Shown here piece after piece: positions 53,553-62,874 of a DNA stretch of 64,000 nucleotides. How positions within the stretch are numbered: the first letter of the stretch is position 1; the number at the start of each line of letters is the position of its first letter. Origin of the DNA: Myxococcales bacterium. Its GTDB lineage: Bacteria; Lernaellota; Lernaellaia; Lernaellales; Lernaellaceae. The translations under genes were made by a program, and so were the position numbers. The stretch spans positions 1 to 64,000 of the forward strand of contig JAAYVF010000027.1 in NCBI GenBank assembly GCA_012517325.1. The letters run 5' to 3'. The notes beneath the pieces are model-generated. The model was given only the letters and a program-made list of their open reading frames with translations, was not told the DNA's origin and ran no database searches.

Positions 53553-55169
53553 TTACCTCGCCGCCGCCTCGTCGGCGCCGATATCCCAGCCGGCACCCTG
53601 CGGGCGCGGATCGCCGTCGAGATCGAAATGAATCGCGTCGCCGTCATACCAGGATGAGGGATCGACCCCCTGATCGATGCACGGGCTGCCGGTCTGCAAA
53701 TGAACGTCATTAGCGCCGGCCAGCAACGGATCGACGGAAATATTGCCCGCCGCCGCCGCGCAGCCGGCCCACTGGCAGGCGTTGAACTCGGCCAGGTCGG
53801 TGATCGCGAACGTATCATGATACACGAAGGAAAAGCCGGGGCTGTCATCGTAAAAATCATTCGCGAAAAAACGGAGCTGATGCGCATCGTTATTCACCTC
53901 AATGAACCGCGAAGCGCCGTCCCCGGAAGCCACGAACACGTTGTCCACCAGGGTGGCGGTGTCGGCGAGCCAAAGCGACCGCGCCGGCCATTCGTTTTCG
54001 CTGAAGATCGTATTTTGCAGCAGCACGATCGGCCCGTAAGCGACGATCGCCGCATCATAGCCCGCTTCCTTCATCAACACGGAGTTGGCGATCATCACCA
54101 GTTTACCCAAACCATAGGACCCCACCGCTACGGCTTCATCGACTTTCGCGCCAGCCGACGGACTCTCGGCCCGGATCTCGTTGGCGATCAGCACGGTTTT
54201 GGCGGACGAGGTTAAACTGGAGACCGAGACGCCGATAATTGCGCCGCCAATCACCGGACCAACGGCCAAACCGGAGCGGATGACATTGCGCTTGGCGACG
54301 ACCTGGTGGCTGGGAGCGTCGATCCACAGGCCGATGGATTCGGCGCCGATTATCCCGAAAGCCGGGCCGCCTTGCAGCAGGTTGTCCACCAGCAACAGAG
54401 AGGGCGCCGCGACCACCTGCACCGCCGCCGATATGGCGCCGGCCATGCCGCCGATATCCACCACCGAACCGCCCACCAGCTTATTGCAGGAAAGCACGGC
54501 GGCCTCGCTGTCCACCGTCACGGCTGCCGAGGTGGCGGTATGATTGTACGGCTGGTTGTTGGTGTCGGCGGAGCCGTGAATCTCCATTCCTTCCAGAACG
54601 ATGGTTTTTCCTTTTTCGTCGTTGTTGATGACGAATTTTTGTTGAAAGGGCGGAGCCACGATCGTCCGAACCGCCTCAATGTCGCGCGTCCAATTGGCGG
54701 CACGATACCCACCGAATACGGAAACCTTTGCTAGGACCGATTCTTCATAGCGGCCGCCGGCGACAAAGACGGATTGGCCGGCGTTGTAGGCGAGGGGGAT
54801 CGCGGCGGCGATGGTTTTCTTCGGCGCCTGCATCGTTCCCGGGTTGTCGTCGTTTCCCGTGTCGGCCGAGACAAAGACGCCATTCTCGTTCGTGGGCAAG
54901 GGCGCATAACCGCAGGCGGCAACATCGTCGTCGCCGCTGTCGTCGTCCGCGGCGTCATCGTCGTCATCCGCGCTATCATCGTCGGCCTCGTTGTCGTCAT
55001 TCTCCTGAATCGACCCCGGAGGCGATCCGTGATCGTCGTCCACGGTGGCCTCGCTGTCGGCGGACGAGGAAGAATCGTCCGGCGTTCCGCAACCGCCGGC
55101 GAGCGATAGAAAAATGACCAGGAAAAGAAAAACGCCGGTCCCCACTGCCGCTCGCCAGCCGGTTCTCAT
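53553..55169 (-). CDS. Acidic-linker lipoprotein with right-handed beta-helix (DUF1565-type) domain
   Basis: A 538-residue lipoprotein. Signal peptide ending LAGGC (Cys27, Gly at +2), acidic Ser/Asp/Asn linker to about 83, then GVFVSADTGNDDNPGTMQAPKKTI, the opening of DUF1565/pectate-lyase-like helices. Repeated short strands with Asn follow. The end, GSPCIDQGVDP followed by DIGADE, is typical of such surface proteins. The ATG at 55169 is chosen because GGAG lies at the right distance. No catalytic residues assigned. Confidence 0.75.
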   Translation of the reverse strand: MRTGWRAAVGTGVFLFLVIFLSLAGGCGTPDDSSSSADSEATVDDDHGSPPGSIQENDDNEADDDSADDDDDAADDDSGDDDVAACGYAPLPTNENGVFVSADTGNDDNPGTMQAPKKTIAAAIPLAYNAGQSVFVAGGRYEESVLAKVSVFGGYRAANWTRDIEAVRTIVAPPFQQKFVINNDEKGKTIVLEGMEIHGSADTNNQPYNHTATSAAVTVDSEAAVLSCNKLVGGSVVDIGGMAGAISAAVQVVAAPSLLLVDNLLQGGPAFGIIGAESIGLWIDAPSHQVVAKRNVIRSGLAVGPVIGGAIIGVSVSSLTSSAKTVLIANEIRAESPSAGAKVDEAVAVGSYGLGKLVMIANSVLMKEAGYDAAIVAYGPIVLLQNTIFSENEWPARSLWLADTATLVDNVFVASGDGASRFIEVNNDAHQLRFFANDFYDDSPGFSFVYHDTFAITDLAEFNACQWAGCAAAAGNISVDPLLAGANDVHLQTGSPCIDQGVDPSSWYDGDAIHFDLDGDPRPQGAGWDIGADEAAAR

Positions 55170-55208
55170 GCAGTTCTCCATTTTAATTCTTTTGGTAAAT
55201 ATGCAATT

Positions 55209-55236
55209 ATTATACCATGACACGCAGGATTGACAA
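55209..55236 (-). promoter_or_regulatory. Sigma70 promoter of the beta-helix lipoprotein gene
   Basis: On the minus strand TTGTCA (55231-55236) and a perfect TATAAT (55209-55214) are 16 bases apart, about 40 bases before the ATG at 55169. Confidence 0.65.
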
Positions 55237-55459
55237 ACGGTCATGATATCCGGGATTTGCGAATATTGAACCGTTTCGGCAACCCGTCGACCTCACGGAA
55301 ATGCCGAGACGGACCCTCGAAAATTCGTGGATCGGCGCGCCGGCCGGGCGTTGCGCAGGTTTTTTTTTCGTCGCGGCGAGGCAAAACAACCTCCCGAGCT
55401 TGCCAAGCAACGATAATAGGTCAGGATTTTCGTATTGTAATATAGTTATTAGCGATAAA

Positions 55460-55552
55460 TTGCAAAACGATCAATGCAATCAAAAATCGAAAAAAATGCA
55501 ATATCGTCTACTTTTTGATTGCAAAAAATGGATAATTTGCTATTTATTGCAG
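55460..55552. promoter_or_regulatory. Cluster of TTGCAA/TGCAAT motifs upstream of the glutamine synthetase gene
   Basis: The gene-free stretch 55237-55661 is strongly AT-rich. Within 93 bases it has TTGCAA at 55460 and 55519, TGCAAT at 55475 and 55497, and TTGCAG at 55547. They may be operator sites for nitrogen control. An opposite-strand GG-N10-GC (AGGCTCACTTTTTGC) lies at 55571-55585. No NtcA, TnrA or GlnR consensus was recognised. Confidence 0.4.
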
Positions 55553-55661
55553 TGACGAAGCAAGAAAAAAGCAAAAAGTGAGCCTGTTCACGCTAACCGC
55601 ACTTGCTTGGCTCATTTTTTTAATTTCATTTAAACCGCTTCTTTAACCGGGAGATTGCCTT

Positions 55662-57776
55662 ATGTCGAAAGAGAGCGTGCGTTCCTACCAGAAATTCGCT
55701 TGCGATGTCTTCACCCGCGACAAGATGGCGCAGTACATCAGCAAGGAAGCCTTGAAGGAAATGACCACCATCATCGACGAGGGCGGACCGCTCAGCCGCC
55801 AATTGGCCGATCAGGTCGCCCACGCGATGAAAGAATGGGCGCTGGACAACGGCGCCACGCACTTCACCCACTGGTTCCAGCCGATGCGCGGCGTCACCGC
55901 CGAGAAGCACGATTCGTTTCTGACGATCGACAACGGCATCGTGATCGACCGTTTTTCGGGATCGCAACTCATTCAAAGCGAGCCGGACGCGTCTTCCTTC
56001 CCCAGCGGCGGCATGCGCAGCACGTTCGAGGCGCGCGGCTACACGGCGTGGGATCCGACCTCGCCGGTGTTTCTGGCGAAGGGCACGAAAAACTCCACGC
56101 TGGTCATTCCCTCGGTTTACATGTCGTACAACGGCGAAGTCCTCGACATGAAAACCCAGGTGCTGCGGTCGCTCGAGGTGGTGGAATCGGTCGCGCTGAA
56201 AATGCTGAAAAAGTTCGGCAACCGCACGGCTAAAAGCGTCATGGTCACCCTCGGGCCCGAGCAGGAATACTTTCTGATCAGCCAGGCTTACTTTGAAAAA
56301 CGGCTTGACTTGCTGCTGACCGGCCGCACCTTGCTCGGGGCGCCCTCGGCCAAGCACCAACAGTTCGAGGACCATTATTTCGGCGCGATCGACCCGCGCG
56401 TCCTGGCGTTCATGGAAGAGCTCGACGAGGAACTGAGCCGGCGCGGCATCGCTTACAAGACCCGCCACAACGAAGTCGCCCCGCACCAGTACGAACTGGC
56501 GCCGACCTTCGTCGAGGCCAACCTCGCCGTCGATCAGAACCTGCAGACGATGGAAATCATGCGGCGGGTGGCCGAGCGGCACGGCTTCGCGCTGCTATTG
56601 CACGAAAAGCCGTTCGTCGGCATCAACGGCAGCGGCAAGCACGTCAACTGGTCGCTGATGGACAGCGACGGCCTCAACCTGTTCGAGCCCGGCGCGGCGC
56701 CGAAACGCAACATTCAGTTTTTGGTGTTTCTGGCGGCGATGCTCAAGGGCGTCGACCGTTACAGCGGCCTGCTGCGCGCGGCGGTGGCCGACGCGGGCAA
56801 CGACCACCGGTTGGGCGCGAACGAGGCGCCGCCGGCCATCATGTCGGTGTTCATCGGCGGCTACATCGGCGAGGTGCTCGACGCGATCGCCAAGGGCGAG
56901 GACATCGCCGACCTGGAAGAGGCGTCGTTGGACATCAACGTGAAGCAGATGCCGGGCGTGCAGTTGGATTGCACCGACCGCAACCGCACTTCGCCGGTCG
57001 CCTTCACCGGCAACAAGTTCGAGTTCCGCGCCGTCGGCAGCTCGCAGAACATCTCCGAGGCCGTCACCGCCCTCAACCTCATCATGGCCTACGGCATTCA
57101 GGAAATGCTCGACAAGATGGACAAGCTGAAGGGCGAATACCCCAAGGTGCGTGACGCGGCGCTGGCGGCGATCCGCGAGGCGGTGCAGGAAACCCGGCGC
57201 GTTCGCTTCGACGGCAACAACTACGCCGACGACTGGCACCAGGAAGCGGCCGTGCGCGGCTTGCCGGCGGCGAAGAACACCCCGGAGGCGCTTTACACCT
57301 ACCTCGATCCCGAGGTGGTGTCGCTTTACACCAGGTACGGCATCCTGACCCACAAGGAAATCGACGCGAAGGTCGAGGTGCGCCGCGAGGCCTACATCAA
57401 GGTCAAGCTGCTCGAACTGAACCTGTTGCAAGAAATCGCCCGCATCACCGTAATGCCCGCCCTCGTCGAGCAAATCCGCCGTTACGCCGAGGCCGAGCGC
57501 GTTTTGACGACCGGCCGCGGCAAGGAGGTGTTGGTCGGCAAGGTGAAGTACCTGTCGGATCTGCTCGGCGCGCTCGAGGAAAACATCCACCAGGTCGGCG
57601 CGATCGCCGCCGCGATTCAAGCCAACGGCTCGGTCGAATCCGCCGCGAACAAACTGGGCGAGGACGGCAACAAGGCGCTGGAAAAGCTCCGCGCCGTTTG
57701 CGACACCGTCGAGCAGGAAGTCGACGCCGAATTGTGGCGTCTGCCCCGCTATTCGCAAATACTGCACCTGTTCTAG
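55662..57776 (+). CDS. glnN: Glutamine synthetase type III
   Basis: A 704-residue protein, the large size of GSIII (GlnN) rather than the ~450 of GSI. It has the GSIII N-terminus (KDGATHFTHWFQPMRG-like, here NGATHFTHWFQPMRG), the substrate segment HEKPFVGINGSGKHVNWSL, LGPEQEYF and the C-terminal GSIII-specific helices. It condenses ammonia and glutamate with ATP. It stands alone behind a long AT-rich control region and has its own terminator. Other glutamine synthetases lie outside the window if present. Confidence 0.95.
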   Translation: MSKESVRSYQKFACDVFTRDKMAQYISKEALKEMTTIIDEGGPLSRQLADQVAHAMKEWALDNGATHFTHWFQPMRGVTAEKHDSFLTIDNGIVIDRFSGSQLIQSEPDASSFPSGGMRSTFEARGYTAWDPTSPVFLAKGTKNSTLVIPSVYMSYNGEVLDMKTQVLRSLEVVESVALKMLKKFGNRTAKSVMVTLGPEQEYFLISQAYFEKRLDLLLTGRTLLGAPSAKHQQFEDHYFGAIDPRVLAFMEELDEELSRRGIAYKTRHNEVAPHQYELAPTFVEANLAVDQNLQTMEIMRRVAERHGFALLLHEKPFVGINGSGKHVNWSLMDSDGLNLFEPGAAPKRNIQFLVFLAAMLKGVDRYSGLLRAAVADAGNDHRLGANEAPPAIMSVFIGGYIGEVLDAIAKGEDIADLEEASLDINVKQMPGVQLDCTDRNRTSPVAFTGNKFEFRAVGSSQNISEAVTALNLIMAYGIQEMLDKMDKLKGEYPKVRDAALAAIREAVQETRRVRFDGNNYADDWHQEAAVRGLPAAKNTPEALYTYLDPEVVSLYTRYGILTHKEIDAKVEVRREAYIKVKLLELNLLQEIARITVMPALVEQIRRYAEAERVLTTGRGKEVLVGKVKYLSDLLGALEENIHQVGAIAAAIQANGSVESAANKLGEDGNKALEKLRAVCDTVEQEVDAELWRLPRYSQILHLF

Positions 57777-57790
57777 ATTTCGGATAAAAA

Positions 57791-57826
57791 AACAACGCCC
57801 CGTCGCTACCGGCGGGGCGTTGTTTT
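57791..57826. terminator. Bidirectional intrinsic terminator
   Basis: AACAACGCCCCG pairs with CGGGGCGTTGTT, flanked by an A-run before and TTTT after. It serves glnN on the plus strand and the peptidase gene on the minus strand. Confidence 0.85.
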
Positions 57827-57838
57827 AAGCAGCTTTTT

Positions 57839-58537
57839 CTAATCCCGGTTCCGCAAAATCAGCAGCCGGATGAGCGTCAGAACCGCGGCAAGGGTGGCGG
57901 CCACGTAGGTCATCGCCGCCGCCGAAAGCACCTGCCGGGCGCCGCCGATTTCCTGCGGGGCCAGGGCGCCGGTGGTTTCCAGCATCGCCAGGGCCCGCGA
58001 CGAGGCGTTGAACTCGACGGGCAGAGTCACGAGGTGAAACAGCACCGCCACGCTGTAGAGCAGGATGCCGATGGTCACCAGCGGCTTGATGCCGAAGAGG
58101 AAGCCGCCGATCAGCAGCGGCCAGAGCATGGTCGAACCGAGGCTGGCGACCGGCACCAGGGAACTGCGCACCCGCATCGGCCAGTAACCCGCCTGATCCT
58201 GCAGGGCATGGCCGGTTTCGTGGGCCGCGATGCCCAGGGCCGCCAGGCTGTTGGAGGCGTATACGCCTTGCGAAAGGCGTAACACGCGACCGCGCGGATC
58301 GTAATGGTCGGTCAGATTGCCGGGGATCGGCTCGACTTTCACGTCGGCCAGCCCCGAACGATCGAGCAACGCCCGCGCCGCCTGGGCGCCGGTCAGGCCC
58401 GAGGCCGCCCGAATCTGGCTGAACTTGTTGAAAGCACTACGAACTTTCGACTGTGCCCAGATGCCCAGGATGAGGGCCGGGATCAGCAAAATCATCGTCG
58501 GGTCCCAGAACAGAAAGCCGGTCGTGGTCGGATCCAA
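57839..58537 (-). CDS. YugP-family zinc metallopeptidase (membrane)
   Basis: About 232 residues with the zinc motif AAHETGHALQ (His106, Glu107, His110) and about four helices (MILLIPALILGIWAQ, LLIGGFLFGIKPLVTIG). The Zn_peptidase_2/YugP family is widespread but of unclear role in membrane proteostasis. The start is taken as TTG at 58537 because GAGGAGG lies eight bases before it; an in-frame ATG at 58573 lacks a ribosome site. Monocistronic. Confidence 0.88.
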   Translation of the reverse strand: MDPTTTGFLFWDPTMILLIPALILGIWAQSKVRSAFNKFSQIRAASGLTGAQAARALLDRSGLADVKVEPIPGNLTDHYDPRGRVLRLSQGVYASNSLAALGIAAHETGHALQDQAGYWPMRVRSSLVPVASLGSTMLWPLLIGGFLFGIKPLVTIGILLYSVAVLFHLVTLPVEFNASSRALAMLETTGALAPQEIGGARQVLSAAAMTYVAATLAAVLTLIRLLILRNRD

Positions 58538-58754
58538 GGTCAATACCTCCTCTTTCGTCGACAAGGTAAGCATTTCGCGACCGCAGCGCAACGCAAATCC
58601 TAATCAAGTGACACCGCCGGGAATGGAAAAAGTAACAAATCCCGAATAAATAATTTAAGGAATATGCACCGAACGCCGACTAATTGAGTGCATATAGGAT
58701 GTGGTGTATATTGAAAGGGTCCCGATGGGGTCTCTCCGAAAAGCAGGGTCGATC

Positions 58755-58985
58755 ATGCAACGGTGTCCATTCCAATCTTTTTGCCCGTACTACAACAATG
58801 CGATCGCTTTGCCGCTCGGCTCCTGGGAAACTCTGGTGAGTACGTATTGCACGGGGGATGCGGGAGATTGCGCTCGGTACCAGGTGTACCATGAACTGAA
58901 AAATTTCCGGATCCCCACCGATCTGAAACCGCACCAGCAGGGTCGGGCGCACGAAATTATTTCGTGTGCGATGTACAGCAGCTAG
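58755..58985 (+). CDS. Small Cys-rich protein, function unknown
   Basis: 76 residues from the ATG at 58755 (CAGGG ahead); in-frame starts at 58701 (GTG) and 58725 (ATG) are alternatives. Cysteines occur in RCPFQSFCPYY, STYCTGDAGDCARY and a final IISCAMYSS. The order CPF...YC.GD...CARY is one I associate with short proteins of deltaproteobacteria-like genomes that carry a small metal or iron-sulfur site. That link is from memory. Monocistronic. Confidence 0.6.
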   Translation: MQRCPFQSFCPYYNNAIALPLGSWETLVSTYCTGDAGDCARYQVYHELKNFRIPTDLKPHQQGRAHEIISCAMYSS

Positions 58986-59241
58986 CGTAGTACGCGCCCG
59001 CCTTTACCGCCTTGGCCGATCGGCCCGGGGGTTACACCGAAGTCTAATCTCAGCGCCACACGCCGTCAGGCTGCTTCCGTAATTGTCACCCGAACGACGG
59101 GTCGGAGAAAGTTTGCGGCGCGGTGGCCGGCGTTGCGCCAAGGAGGAAGTCGATTCCGCCGGTTTGTTGCGCGCGCCCGAGGGCTGGGCTATAAACGAAG
59201 CGAATCGTCACAACCCGAAACGACGCGAAAGACGGCAACCG

Positions 59242-59937
59242 ATGACCGAGCCGCGAACCCTGTTCATCATTCCCGCTTACAACGAGAGCGCGAACATCGA
59301 ACGCGTGCTGCAAGAGTTGTCTGAAGTGGCCCGGCCCGAGGAAATCCTCGTGGTCAGCGACGGCAGCACGGACAACACGGCGGCCCTGACCCGCCGGCAA
59401 CCCGTGGCGCTGCTCGAATTTCCGTTCAACCTGGGCGTGGCGAGCGTGATGCAGGCCGGATTCCGCTACGCGCTACGCCACGGCTTCACCGCCGCGGTGC
59501 AGTTCGACGGCGACGGCCAGCACGTGCCGGGCGAAGCGGCCAAGCTGCTGGCGGCGCTCGCCGCGGGCGATTGCGACATCGCGATCGGCTACCGCTCGGG
59601 CGGCGAACGGGTTTCGACCCTGGCGCGCCACCTGGGCAGCAAAATCCTCGCGGCGCTGCTGGTCCTGCTGACCCGGCGCTTCTACCGCGATCCGACCTCG
59701 GGCTTCCGCGCCTTCTCGCGGCGGGCCATCGAGGCCTTCGCGAAAAATTTTCCCGAGGAATACCCCGAGGTCGAGTCGATCGTGCTGGCGAAAAAACTCG
59801 GCCTGCGCATCCGCGAAACGCCCGTGACGATGCGGCCGCGCATCGCGGGCAAATCGTCGATCACCGTGTTGGGGTCGGCGTACTACATGGTCAAGGTGAT
59901 GCTGGCTTCGCTGGTCATCATGCTGCGCCGTTACTGA
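59242..59937 (+). CDS. GT2 family glycosyltransferase, dolichyl/polyprenyl-phosphate mannosyltransferase-like
   Basis: A 231-residue GT2 enzyme: IIPAYNESANIERVL at the start, VSDGSTDNT, and the metal-binding FDGDGQHVPGE, then DPTSGFRAFSRRAIE. A C-terminal hydrophobic segment (VKVMLASLVIML) follows. This is the DPM1/ArnC-like soluble or single-anchor type that loads a sugar on polyprenyl phosphate. It precedes a polytopic protein that could use such a donor, 21 bases downstream. The ribosome site is weak. Confidence 0.88.
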   Translation: MTEPRTLFIIPAYNESANIERVLQELSEVARPEEILVVSDGSTDNTAALTRRQPVALLEFPFNLGVASVMQAGFRYALRHGFTAAVQFDGDGQHVPGEAAKLLAALAAGDCDIAIGYRSGGERVSTLARHLGSKILAALLVLLTRRFYRDPTSGFRAFSRRAIEAFAKNFPEEYPEVESIVLAKKLGLRIRETPVTMRPRIAGKSSITVLGSAYYMVKVMLASLVIMLRRY

Positions 59938-59958
59938 CGGCCGGCGGCGGGGATCCCG

Positions 59959-61317
59959 GTGCGGCGGCTCGCGACGATTCTCCTCTGGCTGACGATCTGC
60001 GCCGGCGGCTATTTCGGCGGCCGCGCCGCTTTTCTCGCGCAACCGCCCATCGGCGAGGAAGGCATTTTCGCCGACCTGTTTTACAGCCGTCCCGCGGGCC
60101 CTGCCTACCTGTTGCTGGGCCGGATCGACGGCCGGGAAATCCGCGAGCCCTTCAATCATCCGGCGCCGCCGTACGAGCTGCTGTCGGCGCTCGGCGGTGT
60201 CGCCCGGGCCGTTTTCGGGCTGCAATCCTTTCAGGAATGGACCTGGATTTTCGTCGCCCGCCTCGCCTTCGCCGGTTTTCTGTTCGTCGTCCTCTTCCTG
60301 CTCGGGCTGGCGGTGCTGACGGCGCCGCAACAAGAAAAGCGGCCTTTGCTGCTGGCGCTGATATTGGCGGCGGGTTTGTCGCCGCTGGCGGTTTCCTCCT
60401 CGATCAATCTGTACCTCGACGGCAGCGTCGGCGCCCTGGCGGCCGGGTTGTTTGCCCTGGCCGTGGGCCTGGAAATCCGCGGGCGCGGCGGCGAGCGGGC
60501 GCGGCGGCTGCTGGTCGGGCTGGCCGCTTTCGGCGTCGGCCTGGGCAAACAGGAATGGAGCCTGGCGCTGCTCGGCGCGGCGGCGGCGACGGCGCTCTTC
60601 TGGTTCGCCGTCTTCCGGACGAAAATGCCGCGGGCCGCGCTGCTGCTCGTCGCCGTCGCCGGTTGCGTCGGCGGCAACCTGGTCAGCTACGGGTTCGATC
60701 CGGTCAATTACCTCGGGCATCTGACGTTCTATCAAAACGCCGATCAGCTTCCCTGGTCCGGACTTCATCCGGGGCGGGTTTTACTCAGGCGCCTGTCGAT
60801 GCTGCTGGCGCCGCTGTTCCTGGCCGTTCTCGGCGGGTGGTTCGCCGCGCGGCGGCGGACGCCGGCGGCGCTGTTCGGAACTTTTTTCGCGGTGTTTCTC
60901 TTGGCGGGGTTTTTGCCGAATCTGGCGACCGTCGGTTTCGCGTTTCGTTATTTCGCGCCGGCGCTGGCCGCGCTGATCGTCGTCGTTCCGTTGCTGGCGC
61001 CGGAAAAACCGGGGCGTGGCCAACAGGCGCTGCTGGCACTCGGCGTCGTGATTTTCGCCGTCCAATTCGCCTTTTTTCGGCAGGCGGCGGTCGAACAACA
61101 CCTTTCGGTGACCGACGGCTTCGGTTTGCCGGTGGCCGCTTACTATCCGCAAAAAGCGGCGATGGTCGCGGCGGCGCGAGCGCGCGGCTGCGTGCCGATC
61201 CTGCCGGCCTGGGTGAAGTTTCAATTTCCCGAAACCGATTTCGTCATCCCGAGCATCGACGCGGCGGCGGCCGAACGGCTGATCAGCGAACACGGCAAGA
61301 CGCTCTGCCGCGATTAG
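59959..61317 (+). CDS. Polytopic membrane protein, probable GT-C-type glycosyltransferase
   Basis: A 452-residue protein with an N-terminal helix, a periplasmic loop (QPPIGEEGIFADLFYSRP) and about ten further helices. The layout and its position after a polyprenyl-phosphate sugar synthase fit the GT-C (GT39/83-like) class that uses lipid-linked sugars. The EEG-F-D pattern in the first loop could be the catalytic acidic site. GTG start at 59959 after a GGGG site. It ends six bases before the convergent radical SAM gene. Function is inferred from context. Confidence 0.6.
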   Translation: MRRLATILLWLTICAGGYFGGRAAFLAQPPIGEEGIFADLFYSRPAGPAYLLLGRIDGREIREPFNHPAPPYELLSALGGVARAVFGLQSFQEWTWIFVARLAFAGFLFVVLFLLGLAVLTAPQQEKRPLLLALILAAGLSPLAVSSSINLYLDGSVGALAAGLFALAVGLEIRGRGGERARRLLVGLAAFGVGLGKQEWSLALLGAAAATALFWFAVFRTKMPRAALLLVAVAGCVGGNLVSYGFDPVNYLGHLTFYQNADQLPWSGLHPGRVLLRRLSMLLAPLFLAVLGGWFAARRRTPAALFGTFFAVFLLAGFLPNLATVGFAFRYFAPALAALIVVVPLLAPEKPGRGQQALLALGVVIFAVQFAFFRQAAVEQHLSVTDGFGLPVAAYYPQKAAMVAAARARGCVPILPAWVKFQFPETDFVIPSIDAAAAERLISEHGKTLCRD

Positions 61318-61323
61318 CGGCGG

Positions 61324-62775
61324 TCACTTCAAATCGGCGAAGAGGCGCAGGGCGGTTTTGAGGTTGCGCCACAGCTCGCGCGGGCCGCGCACGGCCCGCA
61401 GGCGGCGCCACAGCGTTTTCGGGTGCAGGTAAAAGGCGTAATAGGCGCGGCGGTTTTCGCGTTCGAGGGTTCGCCGGTCCATCCCGGGCGCGGGATAGCT
61501 GATGACGCTTTTTTTCACCGGATCGACCGCGTCGGACGCGTCCACCAGAAAACCCTGGTTGACGGCCAGATCGTAAAACCCGGTGCCCTTGAAGGGCGTG
61601 GCGATGGAGAACATCGCCATTTCGACCTCGAGGTCGCGCAGGCGCCGCACCGTCCCGCGCACGTCGTCCGGCGTTTCGGCGGGGCTGGCGCCGATGATGA
61701 TGTTCAGTTTGGGCTTGAGGCCGCACGACCGGCAGACGGCGAGGGCTTTTTCCACCTGCGGCACCGTCAGGTTTTTGTTGACGTACTCCAGCGTCGCCGG
61801 CGACAGGCTTTCCACCCCGATGTCCACCGACACGCAGCCGGCCTCGCGCACCGCCGTGACGATTTCCGGATCGTCGAGAAAATCGGCGCGCGAAAGCATG
61901 CCCCATTCCAGGCCGAGCGGCTTGATGCCGCGGCAGATCTCCAGCGTCCGCTCCTTCGACCAGAGAAACTGATCGTCGACGACCGCCACCGCGCCGTAAC
62001 CCGCCGCCGCCAGGGCGGTGAATTCGGCAACGACCCGCGCGGCCGGCGCGACGGCGACCGGCGGTTTTTTGCCGAACACCCGCGCGTATTCCATTTCGCG
62101 GGCGAAGCTGATGGAGTTGGGCACGCAGAACAGGCAGCGAAACGCGCAACCGCGGCTGGCCATCAGCGGCGCGAACGGCCCGCGGCTGAACTTGGGGTTC
62201 CGCAAGGTCCGGTAGAAGGGCGCCACGTCCGGATGGTCGCGGGCCGGAAACGGCAACGCGGCCACGTCGACCAGCTCGCCGTCGATCGGCAGGTGCTCGC
62301 AGTCGTCGCCGAATCGCCGCGACTGGCCGCCGGCCGCACGGCCGGCCAGCAGTTCGCGCAGGGAGTTTTCGGGCTCGCCGCGGATCACCACGGTGTTTTC
62401 GTCCAGCAGGTACGCTTCGGGAACGCGCGTCGGCTCGGGCCCGTGAACGATCAATTGCGCCTTGGGCAGAATTTCGCGCAGGCGACGCAGGGCTTCCAGG
62501 TCGGTCGGCTTGGACAACAGCACCGAATGCAACACCACCGCGTCCGGACGCCAATCGGCGAGGCGGGCGAAGAAGGCCGCGGGGGCGAGGCGCTCGACGA
62601 CCGCGTCAATGAGGCGGACCTCGTGCCCCGCCTGCTCGGCGACGGCGGCGCAATACAGGTTGGCCAGGTCGGGAAAGTGGTACAGTTCGTACGAGCAGCC
62701 GTACAGACGCTCGGGAACCTGTTTTTGCCCTTCCCAGGAAGCCAGGACCGGCGGTTCGCAGAAGACGACTTTCAT
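61324..62775 (-). CDS. B12-binding-type radical SAM protein
   Basis: A 483-residue enzyme. Residues 1-140 resemble a cobalamin-binding fold (HEVRLIDAVVERL, VVLHSVLLSKP) although the usual DxHxxG histidine is not seen. The radical SAM iron-sulfur motif is CAFRCLFC (Cys210, Cys214, Cys217), with a barrel following (VVDDQFLWSKERTLEIC, SVDIGVESLSP). It belongs to the class often annotated as P-methylase, hopanoid C2-methylase or magnesium-protoporphyrin cyclase-like. Substrate unknown. The ATG at 62775 has a GTGGAG site; longer frames upstream are not coding. Confidence 0.85.
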   Translation of the reverse strand: MKVVFCEPPVLASWEGQKQVPERLYGCSYELYHFPDLANLYCAAVAEQAGHEVRLIDAVVERLAPAAFFARLADWRPDAVVLHSVLLSKPTDLEALRRLREILPKAQLIVHGPEPTRVPEAYLLDENTVVIRGEPENSLRELLAGRAAGGQSRRFGDDCEHLPIDGELVDVAALPFPARDHPDVAPFYRTLRNPKFSRGPFAPLMASRGCAFRCLFCVPNSISFAREMEYARVFGKKPPVAVAPAARVVAEFTALAAAGYGAVAVVDDQFLWSKERTLEICRGIKPLGLEWGMLSRADFLDDPEIVTAVREAGCVSVDIGVESLSPATLEYVNKNLTVPQVEKALAVCRSCGLKPKLNIIIGASPAETPDDVRGTVRRLRDLEVEMAMFSIATPFKGTGFYDLAVNQGFLVDASDAVDPVKKSVISYPAPGMDRRTLERENRRAYYAFYLHPKTLWRRLRAVRGPRELWRNLKTALRLFADLK

Positions 62776-62874
62776 GGCTCCACTTTCGGTGATTCGCCGT
62801 CCGGGTTCAAGTCGGCGCTGGCCGTTGGCGGCCGGGGCGGCTAAACTGGCGGGGAATCCATCGGGGAGGAAGAT

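Noticed and set aside
59473-60768. Minus-strand open frame of 431 codons opposite the GT2 and membrane protein genes
   Set aside because: Gln/Arg-rich low-complexity translation with no homology pattern; the opposite strand carries recognised genes.
59571-61361. Plus-strand open frame of 596 codons overlapping GT2 and the membrane protein
   Set aside because: Arg/Ala/Gly-rich out-of-frame reading of two genes with good membrane and GT2 patterns.
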